NCBI GenBank assembly: GCA_900752425.1
Contig: CAADVE010000095.1
Span: 1-8,244, forward strand
Direction: 5' to 3'
From: an uncultured Collinsella sp.
GTDB taxonomy: Bacteria; Actinomycetota; Coriobacteriia; Coriobacteriales; Coriobacteriaceae
Length of the DNA: 8,244 nucleotides
The notes beneath the pieces were generated by a model. It had not been told where the DNA came from, made no database searches, and saw only the letters and a program-made list of their open reading frames with translations. The position numbers were made by a program, and so were the translations under genes. Below are positions 1 through 5,310 of the stretch, one piece after another. Position 1 is the first letter of the stretch. Every line of letters starts with the position of its first letter.

Positions 1-2
1 AG

Positions 3-167
3 TGTTACTCGATACCTCTGACCTGCAGTTTCATCGTAACACCAAACCAGGTTAAGCCTTTCTTTAGCGCTTCTTTGCAGCAGCCGCGGCATAATACTGC
101 CAGCGCACGGGACCTAGCAGCACACCCCGTGCGCAACCTTTTGGTGGATATCGAGGAGGCCGCATAA
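3..167 (+). CDS. possible 3' end of an unidentified gene (partial, runs in from the left edge)
   Basis: A reading frame is open from the left edge (first full codon at 3) to TAA at 165-167, giving 54 residues that end in VRNLLVDIEEAA. I do not recognise the protein, and the piece is too short to assign a domain. Support for coding is indirect. The other two plus frames stop within the first 55 bases. The end overlaps a strong Shine-Dalgarno sequence (GAGGAGG, 153-159), and a new ATG follows two bases after the stop, which is typical of a compact operon. Against it, a 9-bp inverted repeat at 103-134 lies inside the frame and could instead be a terminator for an upstream gene. A short frame from 2 that stops at 53-55 is the rival candidate for that gene's tail. 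Confidence 0.35.
   Translation, partial: CYSIPLTCSFIVTPNQVKPFFSASLQQPRHNTASARDLAAHPVRNLLVDIEEAA
103..134. repeat. 9-bp perfect inverted repeat (hairpin, possible weak terminator)
   Basis: GCGCACGGG (103-111) is followed after 14 bases by its exact complement CCCGTGCGC (126-134). On the plus strand the stem is followed by AACC and then only four T residues (139-142), so as a terminator it is marginal. If the frame ending at 167 is real, this hairpin is inside coding sequence; if not, it would sit downstream of a gene ending near 55. Confidence 0.4.
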
Positions 168-169
168 GC

Positions 170-379
170 ATGCATTCTTCCAATGACGCAGCACAGCAGC
201 CATCCCTAAAACATGCAGACCTTTTCTCCTTCCCCCCGACACAAAGAAACGGCCTCCTCGACTCCCCCACCACAAAAGCCAAACGCTCTGCAGACCAACA
301 CCTCAACCTGCAGACATCCTTCGAAAAACTCCAAGCCTCACTAGACCAGACATTCCCCAACCAAGCCCGGGCATACTAA
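170..379 (+). CDS. small hypothetical protein, 69 residues
   Basis: The ATG at 170 is preceded by a strong Shine-Dalgarno sequence GAGGAGG (153-159) at a 10-base spacing and starts two bases after the stop of the preceding frame, so it would be translationally coupled to it. The product is hydrophilic, with no signal peptide, membrane segment or cysteine. It is rich in Gln, Ser, Asn and Lys, and the end (about residues 48-60, TSFEKLQASLDQT) could form a helix. Its third codon positions are rich in C and A. I recognise no family. The gene is short and the composition is unlike its neighbours, so it may be a decayed or strain-specific gene, or not a gene at all. It is convergent with the aldolase gene, with the large palindrome between them. 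Confidence 0.4.
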   Translation: MHSSNDAAQQPSLKHADLFSFPPTQRNGLLDSPTTKAKRSADQHLNLQTSFEKLQASLDQTFPNQARAY

Positions 380-448
380 TCCCCCATCAACAAAGAAGCC
401 CTAACGCCCCACCCATTTCCGCCCCAACGCCACAAGGGCGATCGAGCA

Positions 449-601
449 GGACGGCTTGGGCGGGTCCCCGTACTTAGTTTCCAAAATCATTCCGCAGCGC
501 GAAGGCCCCCGTTGCCAACGCTTCGTAGAAGCGAGGCAACGGGGGCCTTCATGCGCGAGGACGTTTTGGAAACTAAGTACGGGGACCCGCCCAAGCCGTC
601 C
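449..601. repeat. 153-bp nested palindrome between convergent genes
   Basis: The outer arms, 449-486 and 564-601, are exact reverse complements over 38 bases. The left arm begins GGACGGCTTGGGCGGG and ends TTTCCAAAA. Within the 77-base centre a second perfect pair of 16 bases is found at 501-516 and 535-550 (GAAGGCCCCCGTTGCC on the left). It is flanked by a 3-bp extension (498-500 with 553-555, two-base bulge). Innermost is a 6-bp pair, CGCTTC (519-524) and GAAGCG (528-533), around a GTA loop. All three pairs are collinear, so one strand could fold into a single long hairpin. Only 487-497 and 556-563 are poorly paired. No flanking target duplication is visible and no protein is encoded inside. 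It lies about 25 bases past the aldolase stop codon. It could be a bidirectional terminator, a MITE-like or REP-like dispersed element, or both. Confidence 0.9.
498..555. terminator. GC-rich core hairpin, probable bidirectional terminator
   Basis: The 16-bp perfect stem at 501-516/535-550 (AAGGCCCCCGTTGCC against its complement), closed by the inner 6-bp stem, has the look of a rho-independent terminator core between two convergent genes. A proper T-tract does not follow at once. The nearest is TTTT at 564-567 on plus (and the matching AAAA at 483-486 for minus), which belongs to the outer arms. Termination of the aldolase transcript here is an inference from position and stem strength. Confidence 0.5.
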
Positions 602-625
602 GGTGGAATCAGAGTACCCTTGCTG

Positions 626-1483
626 TTACTCTGCTTTGCCCACAGAGTTAAGGTTGGTCATGCGGATCTTAACCAGCTCGGTGATCTCACGCATGCCCTC
701 CTTGGCCGGCTTCTTGGGATCGAAGCAGGCGGGGTTCTCGGCCATGTAGGCCATGAAGCCCTTGGTGTAGGCCTGACGCAGCTCGGTGGCGTAGTTAACC
801 TTGCAGATGCCGTTCTTCACAGCCTCGGCAACCTGCTCATCGGGCACACCGGAGGTGCCGTGCAGGACCAGCGGCACGTCGACGGCGTCGCGGATGGCCT
901 TGACCACGGACTGCTCGATGTGCGGATCGCTCGTGTACACACCGTGGCTGGTGCCAACGCCAATTGCGAGGGAGGTGCAGCCGGTACGCTCGACGAACTC
1001 CTTGGCCTCGGCCGGATCGGTGTAGGGGCTCTCGCCCTCAACCGCGGGACCGTCGTCCTCCTTGCCGCCAACCTTACCGAGCTCAGCCTCGACGGGCACG
1101 CCCATGGCGCGGCCAGCGTCGGCGACGGACTTGGTCAGAGCGATGTTGTCCTCGAAAGACTCGTGCGAACCGTCAATCATGACAGAGGTGTAGCCAGTGC
1201 GGAAAGCCTGCATGCAGCGGTCATAGCCATCGCCGTGATCGAGGTGCAGAGCGACGGGCACGGAAGCGCGCTCGGCGGCAGCCTTGACCATGCCGTAGAA
1301 GTAGTCCAGACCAGCGGTCTTGATGGTGCCCGGGGTGGTCTGCATGATGACGGGGGACTTGGTCTCCTCGGCAGCAGCCAGAACGGCCATAACAAACTCG
1401 AGGTTCTCAACGTTGAACGCGCCGACGGCGTAGTGGCCGGCCTGAGCGTCCTTGAGCATCTTTTCGGTGGTAACAAGTGCCAT
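626..1483 (-). CDS. fba: class II (zinc) aldolase, fructose- or tagatose-1,6-bisphosphate type
   Basis: This 285-residue protein belongs to the class II aldolase family (Fba/GatY/KbaY), which cleaves a ketose 1,6-bisphosphate into dihydroxyacetone phosphate and glyceraldehyde 3-phosphate in the cytoplasm. Conserved parts in order: YAVGAFNVENLE (18-29), HLDHG with catalytic Asp82 and zinc ligand His83 (80-84), MIDGSH (102-107), EAELGKVGGKEDD (132-144), GTSHG with zinc ligand His180 (177-181), LVLHGTSG with zinc ligand His208 (205-212), and CKVNYATELR (227-236). Length and residue spacing are normal for the family. The ATG at 1483 is chosen because AGGAG (1493-1497) lies 9 bases before it and the family N-terminus (MALVTTEKML) starts there; the longer frame up to 1624 is leader. 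Sequence alone does not settle fructose versus tagatose substrate: the sole-aldolase glycolytic role is most likely, but the HLDH and ATEL region and the divergent DeoR regulator also fit the GatY/KbaY type. Confidence 0.95.
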   Translation of the reverse strand: MALVTTEKMLKDAQAGHYAVGAFNVENLEFVMAVLAAAEETKSPVIMQTTPGTIKTAGLDYFYGMVKAAAERASVPVALHLDHGDGYDRCMQAFRTGYTSVMIDGSHESFEDNIALTKSVADAGRAMGVPVEAELGKVGGKEDDGPAVEGESPYTDPAEAKEFVERTGCTSLAIGVGTSHGVYTSDPHIEQSVVKAIRDAVDVPLVLHGTSGVPDEQVAEAVKNGICKVNYATELRQAYTKGFMAYMAENPACFDPKKPAKEGMREITELVKIRMTNLNSVGKAE

Positions 1484-1540
1484 GAGCGTTTGCTCCTCTC
1501 CCTCGCCCGCATCTGGACATCGGGCGTAGTTGTTCACAAG

Positions 1541-1599
1541 GCGTTTTACCTTGCGTTTTACTGCGCTCATTGTATGAAATTCAGCGTCTTTGCACGTGC
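1541..1599 (-). promoter_or_regulatory. candidate promoter and leader elements of the aldolase gene
   Basis: On the minus strand, TACAAT (1569-1574) is a good -10 box about 85 bases before the aldolase ATG. No good -35 box is found at 16-18 bp; instead a perfect 8-bp palindrome GCACGTGC (1592-1599) occupies that place and could bind a regulator. Just downstream of the -10, GCGTTTTAC occurs twice in direct orientation (plus-strand positions 1541-1549 and 1553-1561, a 12-base step). Assignment rests on the -10 match alone. Confidence 0.35.
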
Positions 1600-1702
1600 G
1601 AGATATTGAGCCCATGCAGGTCAATACCGTCGTTTTTGAAAAGTAAACGGAAGGAATTGGAGCCGAGTGGGCGTGTTCGATATTGAATTTTGGGCGTTGA
1701 GC

Positions 1703-1772
1703 GTCTTTCTTTCATAGAAAAGATAAGTAATCGAAAGGTGTTTTCTTACTCAAAAAGAAAATGAACGAAAAT
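1703..1772. promoter_or_regulatory. TTTC/GAAA repeat cluster, candidate DeoR-family operator
   Basis: This AT-rich part of the aldolase/regulator intergenic region has repeated GAAA (starts 1717, 1733, 1757, 1767) and TTTC (starts 1706, 1710, 1742) motifs. These include the dyad TTTCATAGAAA (1710-1720) and two GAAAAT units exactly 10 bases apart (1757, 1767). Read on minus, 1751-1770 is TTTCGTTCATTTTCTTTTTG, which resembles the tandem TTTC-type sites known for AgaR-like DeoR regulators. A weak promoter for the regulator gene may lie here too (TTGAGC 1697-1702 with GATAAG 1722-1727), but both boxes and the 19-bp spacing are poor. The rest of 1484-1817 shows nothing else I can support. Confidence 0.35.
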
Positions 1773-1817
1773 AGAGTCAACACAATTCCTGCAAATTTAG
1801 CCGAGAATGGAGCAGAC

Positions 1818-2621
1818 ATGACCCAAGCTACCAACCGTGCTTTTGCCGACGAACGCCGCGCCGCCATCATGGAAATGCTCGAGCACAACGCCTCGGTGCA
1901 GGTAGCAGAAATCGCCCAGACCTTTGGCGTGTCCTCCGTCACCGCCCGCGCCGACCTGGACGCGCTCGCCGAAGCAGGCAAGCTGCGCCGCACACATGGT
2001 GGTGCCGTTTCGCTTCACAAGCGCCTGACCGTCTCCACGCAGGATCGCCGCATCAATGTCAACGTCGCCGCCAAGCAGGCCATCGCGCAAAGCGCCATCG
2101 AGCTCGTCAATGACGGCGACACGCTGCTCGTCGACTCGGGCACCACGGCGCTCGAGTTCGTCCGGCTCCTTGATCAGCGCGACGGCATCACCGTTATCAC
2201 GGCCGACATTACCATCGCCGATTATATTGACGAGAGCATGCCCTCGGTCGATGTCGTCATGCTGGGCGGGGCACTGCGCAAAGGTCATCGCTATCTGTAC
2301 GGCCCACTTACCATGCAGGCTCTCCAAATGGTCCACGCCGATCTTGCCGTCATGTGCCCTGGCGCTTTTGTTCCCGGCTGCGGCTTTACGACCGACTTTC
2401 CCCAGATGGCCGAGACCAAAACAGCTATGATCGCCGGAGCCCATCAAAGCGTCGCCCTCATGGACGCTAGCAAGGTTAACGGACGCGGCATGTACCGCTT
2501 TGCCGAACTGACTGATGTCGACACCATCGTGATGGACCGTGACCCCGATCATGCCGTCGCCACCTCAATCGCCGAGGCCACCGACAGCACACGTCCAGCC
2601 CTCATCATCGCCGGCGCTTAA
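1818..2621 (+). CDS. DeoR-family transcriptional regulator
   Basis: A 267-residue cytoplasmic DNA-binding regulator of the DeoR/GlpR family, whose members sense phosphorylated sugars. The N-terminal winged helix-turn-helix covers about residues 9-65: RRAAIMEMLEHN, then VAEIAQTFGVSSVTARADLDAL and the family signature GKLRRTHGGAV. The C-terminal sensor domain (about 75-250) has the phosphate-binding DSGTT motif (about 111-115), LGGALRKG, and the late D-A-S-K signature before the TIVMD strand. The start at 1818 is preferred over an in-frame ATG at 1761. GGAG (1809-1812) lies 5 bases before 1818, and the 19 extra residues look non-coding and overlap the TTTC/GAAA repeats. It is transcribed away from the aldolase gene, so control of that gene and of itself by an aldolase-pathway sugar phosphate is the natural inference. 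The gene is convergent with the flavodiiron gene. Confidence 0.93.
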   Translation: MTQATNRAFADERRAAIMEMLEHNASVQVAEIAQTFGVSSVTARADLDALAEAGKLRRTHGGAVSLHKRLTVSTQDRRINVNVAAKQAIAQSAIELVNDGDTLLVDSGTTALEFVRLLDQRDGITVITADITIADYIDESMPSVDVVMLGGALRKGHRYLYGPLTMQALQMVHADLAVMCPGAFVPGCGFTTDFPQMAETKTAMIAGAHQSVALMDASKVNGRGMYRFAELTDVDTIVMDRDPDHAVATSIAEATDSTRPALIIAGA

Positions 2622-2623
2622 AC

Positions 2624-2663
2624 AAAAACCACCACAAAGGTGCCTGTCCCCTTTGTGGTGGTT
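2624..2663 (-). terminator. rho-independent terminator of the flavodiiron gene
   Basis: AACCACCACAAAGG (2627-2640) and its exact complement (2650-2663) form a 14-bp stem with a 9-base loop. On the minus strand the stem runs into TTTTTGTTT (complement of 2620-2628), a proper U-tract, so it terminates the minus-strand transcript coming from the flavodiiron gene, whose stop codon is 33 bases away. On plus it begins 6 bases after the DeoR stop codon but is followed by GTGATGG, so it is a weaker terminator in that direction. Confidence 0.85.
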
Positions 2664-2695
2664 GTGATGGCTGAGCTTCAAAAGTGAGCGTGTCG

Positions 2696-3856
2696 CTACT
2701 TGGACAGCTCGTCGGCGAGGGCCTCGATCTGGGCGCGCGAGGCTTCGTTGAGCGAGCCCAGCACAGTCACCTTGTTCTGCGTCAGGGTGATGTCCTTCAT
2801 GCCCTCGAGCTCCTTGGTCATAACCTTGGCAGCCGCGGGTGCCCAAGAGCCGGCCTCGACGAGCGCCACCGTACGGTTCTGGTAGGCGTGCTCGGCGAGC
2901 GTATGGATGAAGGTGCTCATGCACGGGAAGATCTCGCCCTGATAGGTGATGGAGGCGAGCACCAGACGGTCGTAGCGGAACGCATCCTCAACGGCCTCGG
3001 CCATGTCGTCACGAGCCAGGTCAAAGACGGAGACCTTCTGGCCGCGAGCCTCAAGCGCAGATGCGAGCTCCTCGACGGCAGCCTTCAGATGCCCGTACAC
3101 GCTCGCATAGGCAATCGTGATACCCTCGTCCTCGGGCTGATAGCTCGACCAGGTGTTATAGGTGTCGAGGTAGTAGCCCAGGTTCTCAGTCAGCACGGGG
3201 CCGTGGAGCGGGCAGATAATCTGGATGTCCAGGTCGGCGGCCTTCTTGAGGACGGCCTGCACGAACTTGCCGAACTTACCGACGATGCCAAAGTAGTAAC
3301 GGCGCGCTTCGCAAGCCCAGCCCTCGGGATCCTCGATGTCGTTGGCGCCAAACTTGCCAAAACCGTCGGCACTAAAGAGCACCTTGTCGGTGGACTCGTA
3401 GGAGAAGAGCACCTCGGGCCAGTGAACATTGGGGGCACCGACAAAGGTTAGGCTGTGGCCGCCCAGGTCGAGCACGTCGCCATCTTTGACGACCATCTTG
3501 CGCTCGGGGAAGTCGGTGCCAAAGTAGTTGGCCATCATACGGAAGGCGCCCATGCTGGCAACAATCTGCGCCTGGGGATAGCGCTCCATAAAGGCGGCGA
3601 TGCCGGCGGAGTGATCGGGCTCCATGTGATGGACGATCAGGTAGTCGGGCGTGCGGCCATCGAGCACGGCCTCGAGGTTGCCGAGCCACTCGTCAACAAA
3701 ACCGCCGTCGACTGAATCGGCGACAGCGATCTTTTCGCCCAAGATAACGTAGCTGTTGTATGCCATGCCGTTCTCGGACACATCGTACTGGCCCTCGAAC
3801 AGGTCAATGTCGTGATCGTTAACGCCAATGTAGCGGATATCCTTGGTGATCTCCAT
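2696..3856 (-). CDS. fprA: class A flavodiiron protein (FprA-type O2/NO reductase)
   Basis: A 386-residue flavodiiron protein: an N-terminal metallo-beta-lactamase-fold diiron domain followed by a flavodoxin (FMN) domain, with no rubredoxin or other extension (class A). Such enzymes reduce O2 to water or NO to N2O in the cytoplasm of anaerobes, using electrons from rubredoxin or a similar carrier. All six iron ligands can be seen: His77, Glu79 and Asp81 in HHMEPDH, His145 in NVHWPE, Asp164 in SADGFGKFG and His218 in CPLHGP. The flavodoxin part starts near residue 247 with the FMN phosphate loop ASVYGHLK (usual form YGNT) and has the later ITYQGEIFP and EAGSWAPAAAK segments. The ATG at 3856 is supported by AGGAGG (3866-3871) 9 bases upstream; 21 codons further upstream are not needed. 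It lies 129 bases behind the LacI-type gene in the same direction but has its own candidate promoter. Its electron donor is not in this window. Confidence 0.95.
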   Translation of the reverse strand: MEITKDIRYIGVNDHDIDLFEGQYDVSENGMAYNSYVILGEKIAVADSVDGGFVDEWLGNLEAVLDGRTPDYLIVHHMEPDHSAGIAAFMERYPQAQIVASMGAFRMMANYFGTDFPERKMVVKDGDVLDLGGHSLTFVGAPNVHWPEVLFSYESTDKVLFSADGFGKFGANDIEDPEGWACEARRYYFGIVGKFGKFVQAVLKKAADLDIQIICPLHGPVLTENLGYYLDTYNTWSSYQPEDEGITIAYASVYGHLKAAVEELASALEARGQKVSVFDLARDDMAEAVEDAFRYDRLVLASITYQGEIFPCMSTFIHTLAEHAYQNRTVALVEAGSWAPAAAKVMTKELEGMKDITLTQNKVTVLGSLNEASRAQIEALADELSK

Positions 3857-3872
3857 CAGGCAAAGCCTCCTA

Positions 3873-3925
3873 GATAGACAAAAGAGCCCGTCTATCATAG
3901 CACTCGTCTTCATAGCCACGGCTAT
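3873..3925 (-). promoter_or_regulatory. candidate fprA promoter with two flanking dyads
   Basis: On minus, TGCTATGAT (complement of 3894-3902) is an extended -10 box, about 38 bases before the fprA ATG. There is no recognisable -35 box; instead the dyad ATAGCC-GT-GGCTAT (3912-3925) sits about where one would be. Downstream, GATAGAC (3873-3879) and its complement GTCTATC (3890-3896) form a 7-bp inverted repeat with a 10-base gap. It overlaps the -10 box and reaches almost to the AGGAGG ribosome-binding site. The first dyad looks like an activator site, the second like an operator or a leader hairpin. Both roles are inferred. Confidence 0.45.
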
Positions 3926-3985
3926 CTGCCAGCATCCTTATCGATTGTTATTGAGGCGGAATATATCGCCATTGACCTGCAAAAA

Positions 3986-5017
3986 CTATGTGCGCGGAGC
4001 TGCCGTGGTATGTCGAACGATAAGCTGGCCGGGAATACGAATGGCAACGGTTTTGTCCGTTGCCCCCGCCTTGGGAACCGCGTGCTCGAACACCTCGCGT
4101 CCACGCTGATGCAAATCGAATCGAACGGTCGTGAGCTCGTTGTGTGCCACAAAATCATCGAGTGAATCGTCGACGCCCACCACGCTTACGTCCTCGGGCA
4201 CGCGCAGGCCGCTATCGCGCAGCGCCGCAATTGCGCCGTTTGCCATCTGGTCGTTTGCCGCGTAAATCGCCGTCATGGTGCGGTCGTGCTCGGCCAGGTG
4301 CCTGCCGGCCTCGTAGCCGCTGTTGGCAGACCAGTCGCCCTCGAGCGGCTCTGCCGGCTCGATGTGTTTACGCTCGAGTGCATCTTGCCAACCGGCGCGA
4401 CGAAATTGTTCGTCGACCGAGAACGACGGGCCGCCAATATAGCGAATCTGCTCGTGCCCCAGCTCAAACAGGTGATCCATAAGCAAGAGCGAGCAGCCGT
4501 AATGATCGGAGTCGACCGTGGTCACCCGCGGGTGCGCGTACATGGTAACGATGACCGTGCCAATGCCCGGCAGTGGATCAAACGTCTCAAAATCGGGCGC
4601 CATGCGGCTCATGCCGATGATGATGCCGTCCACCGGCAATGCGGCCATACGACGCGTGGCCTCGGCAAGCGAAAACTCCTCGGTCTTGGACATCTCGACC
4701 AGCGTGATGGCGCAATTATGCTCGCGAGCAGCGCTGGCGATGCCGTCGATCATTGAGAGGTTGCCAAACTTGGTGACATCGTTGACGCACAGGCCGACCG
4801 AATGGTAACGGCCGTCGCGCAGCGAGCGACCGGCATAACTCGGACGAAAGCCGAGCTTTTGCATAGCGGCCTGTACGCGCTGGCGCGTCTGCTCGTTAAC
4901 GTTAGGCAAGCCGTTGGCGACGCGCGAAACCGTCTGCTGCGAAACGCCGGCAGCGCGGGCGACGTCGGCCATGGAGACCGGACGCGAACTGGTATCGTTG
5001 GACGGGCGCCTTGCCAC
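3986..5017 (-). CDS. LacI/GalR-family transcriptional regulator, probable galKT repressor
   Basis: A 343-residue LacI-family protein. The helix-turn-helix is at about residues 15-36 (SMADVARAAGVSQQTVSRVANG), followed by the hinge region ending in LGFRPSYAGRSL (55-66). Next is the periplasmic-binding-protein-like effector domain, with HLFELGHEQIRYIGG, AIYAANDQMANGAIAAL and SVVGVDDS segments typical of the family. The start is GTG at 5017: AAGGTGAT (5021-5028) precedes it closely, and the 14 residues before the HTH are a usual length. It is divergent from galK, with three identical 13-bp sites in the gap, so repression of galKT relieved by galactose or a related sugar is the likely job. The effector and operator are not proven by sequence. 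It could also affect the flavodiiron gene, which lies 129 bases downstream with no visible terminator between. Confidence 0.93.
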   Translation of the reverse strand: MARRPSNDTSSRPVSMADVARAAGVSQQTVSRVANGLPNVNEQTRQRVQAAMQKLGFRPSYAGRSLRDGRYHSVGLCVNDVTKFGNLSMIDGIASAAREHNCAITLVEMSKTEEFSLAEATRRMAALPVDGIIIGMSRMAPDFETFDPLPGIGTVIVTMYAHPRVTTVDSDHYGCSLLLMDHLFELGHEQIRYIGGPSFSVDEQFRRAGWQDALERKHIEPAEPLEGDWSANSGYEAGRHLAEHDRTMTAIYAANDQMANGAIAALRDSGLRVPEDVSVVGVDDSLDDFVAHNELTTVRFDLHQRGREVFEHAVPKAGATDKTVAIRIPGQLIVRHTTAAPRT

Positions 5018-5110
5018 AGGATCACCTTCACCCTTGCGAGATCTGAATAGCGTGAATGCCGGCCCGGGCAGAAATACATCCCGCGCCGAGGTCCGCTATC
5101 GTCGGACGCA

Positions 5111-5123
5111 TGTTAACGTACTC
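5111..5123 (+). promoter_or_regulatory. operator candidate 1 (TGTTAACGTACTC)
   Basis: First of three exact copies of TGTTAACGTACTC in the lacI-galK gap, with a central CG as in many LacI-family operators and partial dyad symmetry (GTTAAC against GAGTAC). It lies on the lacI side, 94 bases before its GTG and downstream of the candidate minus-strand promoter, so binding here would block the regulator's own transcription. Confidence 0.7.
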
Positions 5124-5129
5124 TACTTT

Positions 5130-5179
5130 TTCGACCTGCATCTCTTCTGCTTTATAAGTCCATACGACAGTACCGTTCA
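5130..5179. promoter_or_regulatory. candidate overlapping divergent promoters for galKT (+) and lacI (-)
   Basis: The sequence TTTATAAG (5151-5158) gives a -10 box in both directions: TATAAG (5153-5158) on plus and TATAAA (complement of 5151-5156) on minus. The plus box has TCGACC (5131-5136) 16 bases upstream, a 4-of-6 match to the -35 consensus. The minus box has TGAACG (complement of 5174-5179) at 17 bases, a 3-of-6 match. A second plus candidate is GTGACA (5216-5221) with TACGTT (5238-5243), inside operator candidate 2. If the first is used, the galK leader is about 190 bases and contains operator candidates 2 and 3. Confidence 0.4.
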
Positions 5180-5234
5180 CGGCTGTATTTCTACCGATTA
5201 CCAGATTCTCAAAAAGTGACAAGCGTTGTGTTAT

Positions 5235-5247
5235 GAGTACGTTAACA
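5235..5247 (-). promoter_or_regulatory. operator candidate 2 (inverted copy of TGTTAACGTACTC)
   Basis: Exact reverse complement of operator candidate 1, with the match to candidate 3 extended to 18 bases. Its centre is 123 bases from that of candidate 1 and 64 bases (about six helical turns) from that of candidate 3, spacings compatible with DNA looping by a tetrameric LacI-type repressor. Confidence 0.7.
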
Positions 5248-5297
5248 TAGCCCGTAACGTGCGGTATCGTGAACACTTGGTTCATGCCGCTTCAAGT

Positions 5298-5310
5298 TGT
5301 TAACGTACTC
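5298..5310 (+). promoter_or_regulatory. operator candidate 3 (TGTTAACGTACTC)
   Basis: Third exact copy, in the same orientation as candidate 1 and 45 bases before the galK ATG. A repressor here would lie downstream of either candidate galK promoter and act as a roadblock or as one foot of a loop. Confidence 0.7.

Noticed and set aside
64..360. 98-codon frame on minus ending in an Ala-rich KKR tail
   Set aside because: Cys- and Arg-rich translation with no ribosome-binding site that I can support; it is opposite the better-supported plus-strand small gene.
512..1609. Long open frame on plus, antisense to the aldolase gene
   Set aside because: It lies over a clearly conserved aldolase, runs through the palindrome, and its translation is Gly/Val/Leu/His-rich low-complexity sequence typical of the antisense shadow of GC-rich genes.
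1484..1624. N-terminal extension of the aldolase
   Set aside because: The family start MALVTTEKML has a good ribosome-binding site; the extension has no family similarity and overlaps promoter and leader elements.
1761..1817. Upstream ATG of the DeoR-family gene
   Set aside because: No good Shine-Dalgarno sequence, and the stretch overlaps the candidate operator repeats; the ATG at 1818 has GGAG at suitable spacing.
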